6,802 bases of DNA, from positions 1 through 6,802 of the forward strand of contig JAEYVS010000192.1 of NCBI GenBank assembly GCA_023429265.1. The letters run 5' to 3'. The position numbers were made by a program, and so were the translations under genes. Position 1 is the stretch's first letter, and every line of letters begins with the position of its first letter. Below the pieces are notes generated by a model. It was not told the origin of the DNA. It saw nothing but the letters and a program-made list of their open reading frames with translations, and searched no databases. Of this stretch, positions 6,474 to 6,802 are shown one piece after another. This stretch comes from Bacteroidota bacterium. GTDB taxonomy: Bacteria; Bacteroidota; Ignavibacteria; Tepidaquicellales; Tepidaquicellaceae.

Positions 6474-6511
6474 AGCTCAGTATCTGAATTTTAAGGTACT
6501 GAGCTTTTTTT
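6474..6511 (+). terminator. Rho-independent terminator after the propeller gene
   Basis: AGCTCAGTATC (6474-6484) pairs with GGTACTGAGCT (6495-6505) over 11 positions with one T-G wobble, around a 10-base loop. A run of seven T (6505-6511) follows directly. It lies 22 bases after the stop codon and is a textbook intrinsic terminator ending the propeller transcript. Confidence 0.92.
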
Positions 6512-6579
6512 GAATTTAATCCCAGTTCGAAAATGCTTAACTTGAAGCCTTCTTTACTAATTAAATATTTTTTTAAATA

Positions 6580-6802
6580 ATGGATGTAAAACAATTTATC
6601 CAGGACGTTTCAAATGCTATCGATGCTAAAGATAGTGACAAATTTGCTTCTTTCATCACCCCGGATGGTCAGTTTAGGTTTGGAAATGCTCCTTCTCTTT
6701 ACGGAACTGAAGACATCAGGAACGGCGTAGCTCAGTTTTTCACAATGATAAAGGGTTCTCGTCACGAGCTGGTCAATATCTGGGAAGGTGAAAACTCCAT
6801 CG
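6580..6802 (+). CDS. SnoaL-like / NTF2-fold protein (3' end missing)
   Basis: The first 74 codons of a gene that runs off the right edge are visible. The sequence opens 'MDVKQFIQDVSNAIDAKD', then 'FASFITPDGQFRFGNAPSL', 'YGTEDIRNGVAQFF' and 'IKGSRHELVNIWEGENS'. This order (helix, 'D.F..F...D..FR.GN.P...G...I...V..FF..I....H', then a strand) is the pattern of the SnoaL-like polyketide-cyclase/NTF2 fold, small cone-shaped cytoplasmic domains of roughly 120-140 residues. Family members include isomerases, cyclases and many proteins with no known activity, so no substrate can be named. There is no signal peptide. The ATG at 6580 is preceded by T- and A-rich bases with no Shine-Dalgarno, which is common in this lineage. 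A second ATG at 6584 is out of frame. The terminator at 6474-6511 separates it from the preceding gene, so it should have its own promoter. Confidence 0.85.
   Translation, partial: MDVKQFIQDVSNAIDAKDSDKFASFITPDGQFRFGNAPSLYGTEDIRNGVAQFFTMIKGSRHELVNIWEGENSI

Noticed and set aside
1..6802. Search for a CRISPR array, toxin-antitoxin pair, insertion sequence, phage gene or retron-like element
   Set aside because: No direct-repeat array, transposase or reverse-transcriptase motif, or terminal inverted repeats were seen; all long frames are explained by the genes listed.

Overview
The window reads as chromosomal DNA from a Bacteroidota/Chlorobiota-type bacterium, most likely of the Ignavibacteria or a close relative. 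The main reason is two proteins that end in a type IX secretion system (T9SS) type A sorting domain of the 'NYPNPFNPST ... KKM(L/V)LLK' form typical of that group. The DNA is AT-rich, several starts have poor Shine-Dalgarno sequences, and signal peptides and a lipobox are common. All recognised genes lie on the + strand.

Layout. Bases 1-867 hold the 3' end of a secreted FG-GAP/VCBS-repeat protein with a T9SS sorting domain. Bases 946-1836 encode an exported, probably outer-membrane beta-barrel protein of unknown family. Bases 1951-3171 encode a secreted serine esterase of the platelet-activating-factor acetylhydrolase (PAF-AH II) type with a complete catalytic triad. It is followed 39 bases later by a lipoprotein gene (3211-4005) whose product carries two EF-hand/dockerin-like loops. 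That gene overlaps pdxH (3995-4642), the pyridoxamine 5'-phosphate oxidase of vitamin B6 metabolism. The next 294 bases contain no intact gene but hold a frameshifted 5' remnant of a Ku (non-homologous end joining) gene at 4672-4802. Bases 4937-6451 encode a secreted NHL-like beta-propeller protein with a T9SS sorting domain, closed by a clear intrinsic terminator at 6474-6511. The window ends in the first 74 codons of a SnoaL-like/NTF2-fold protein (6580 onward).

How the genes work together. Five of the seven gene products (four with N-terminal export signals visible, plus the partial first gene by its sorting domain) are destined for the envelope or exterior, so this is mostly a set of cell-surface genes. 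The hydrolase, lipoprotein and pdxH genes are close enough to be co-transcribed, but no shared pathway is apparent. The two T9SS cargo proteins are unrelated in their functional parts and share only the sorting domain. I see no CRISPR array, tRNA, rRNA, insertion sequence or phage gene, and no convincing evidence for a new multi-gene system. The least expected item is the Ku relic.
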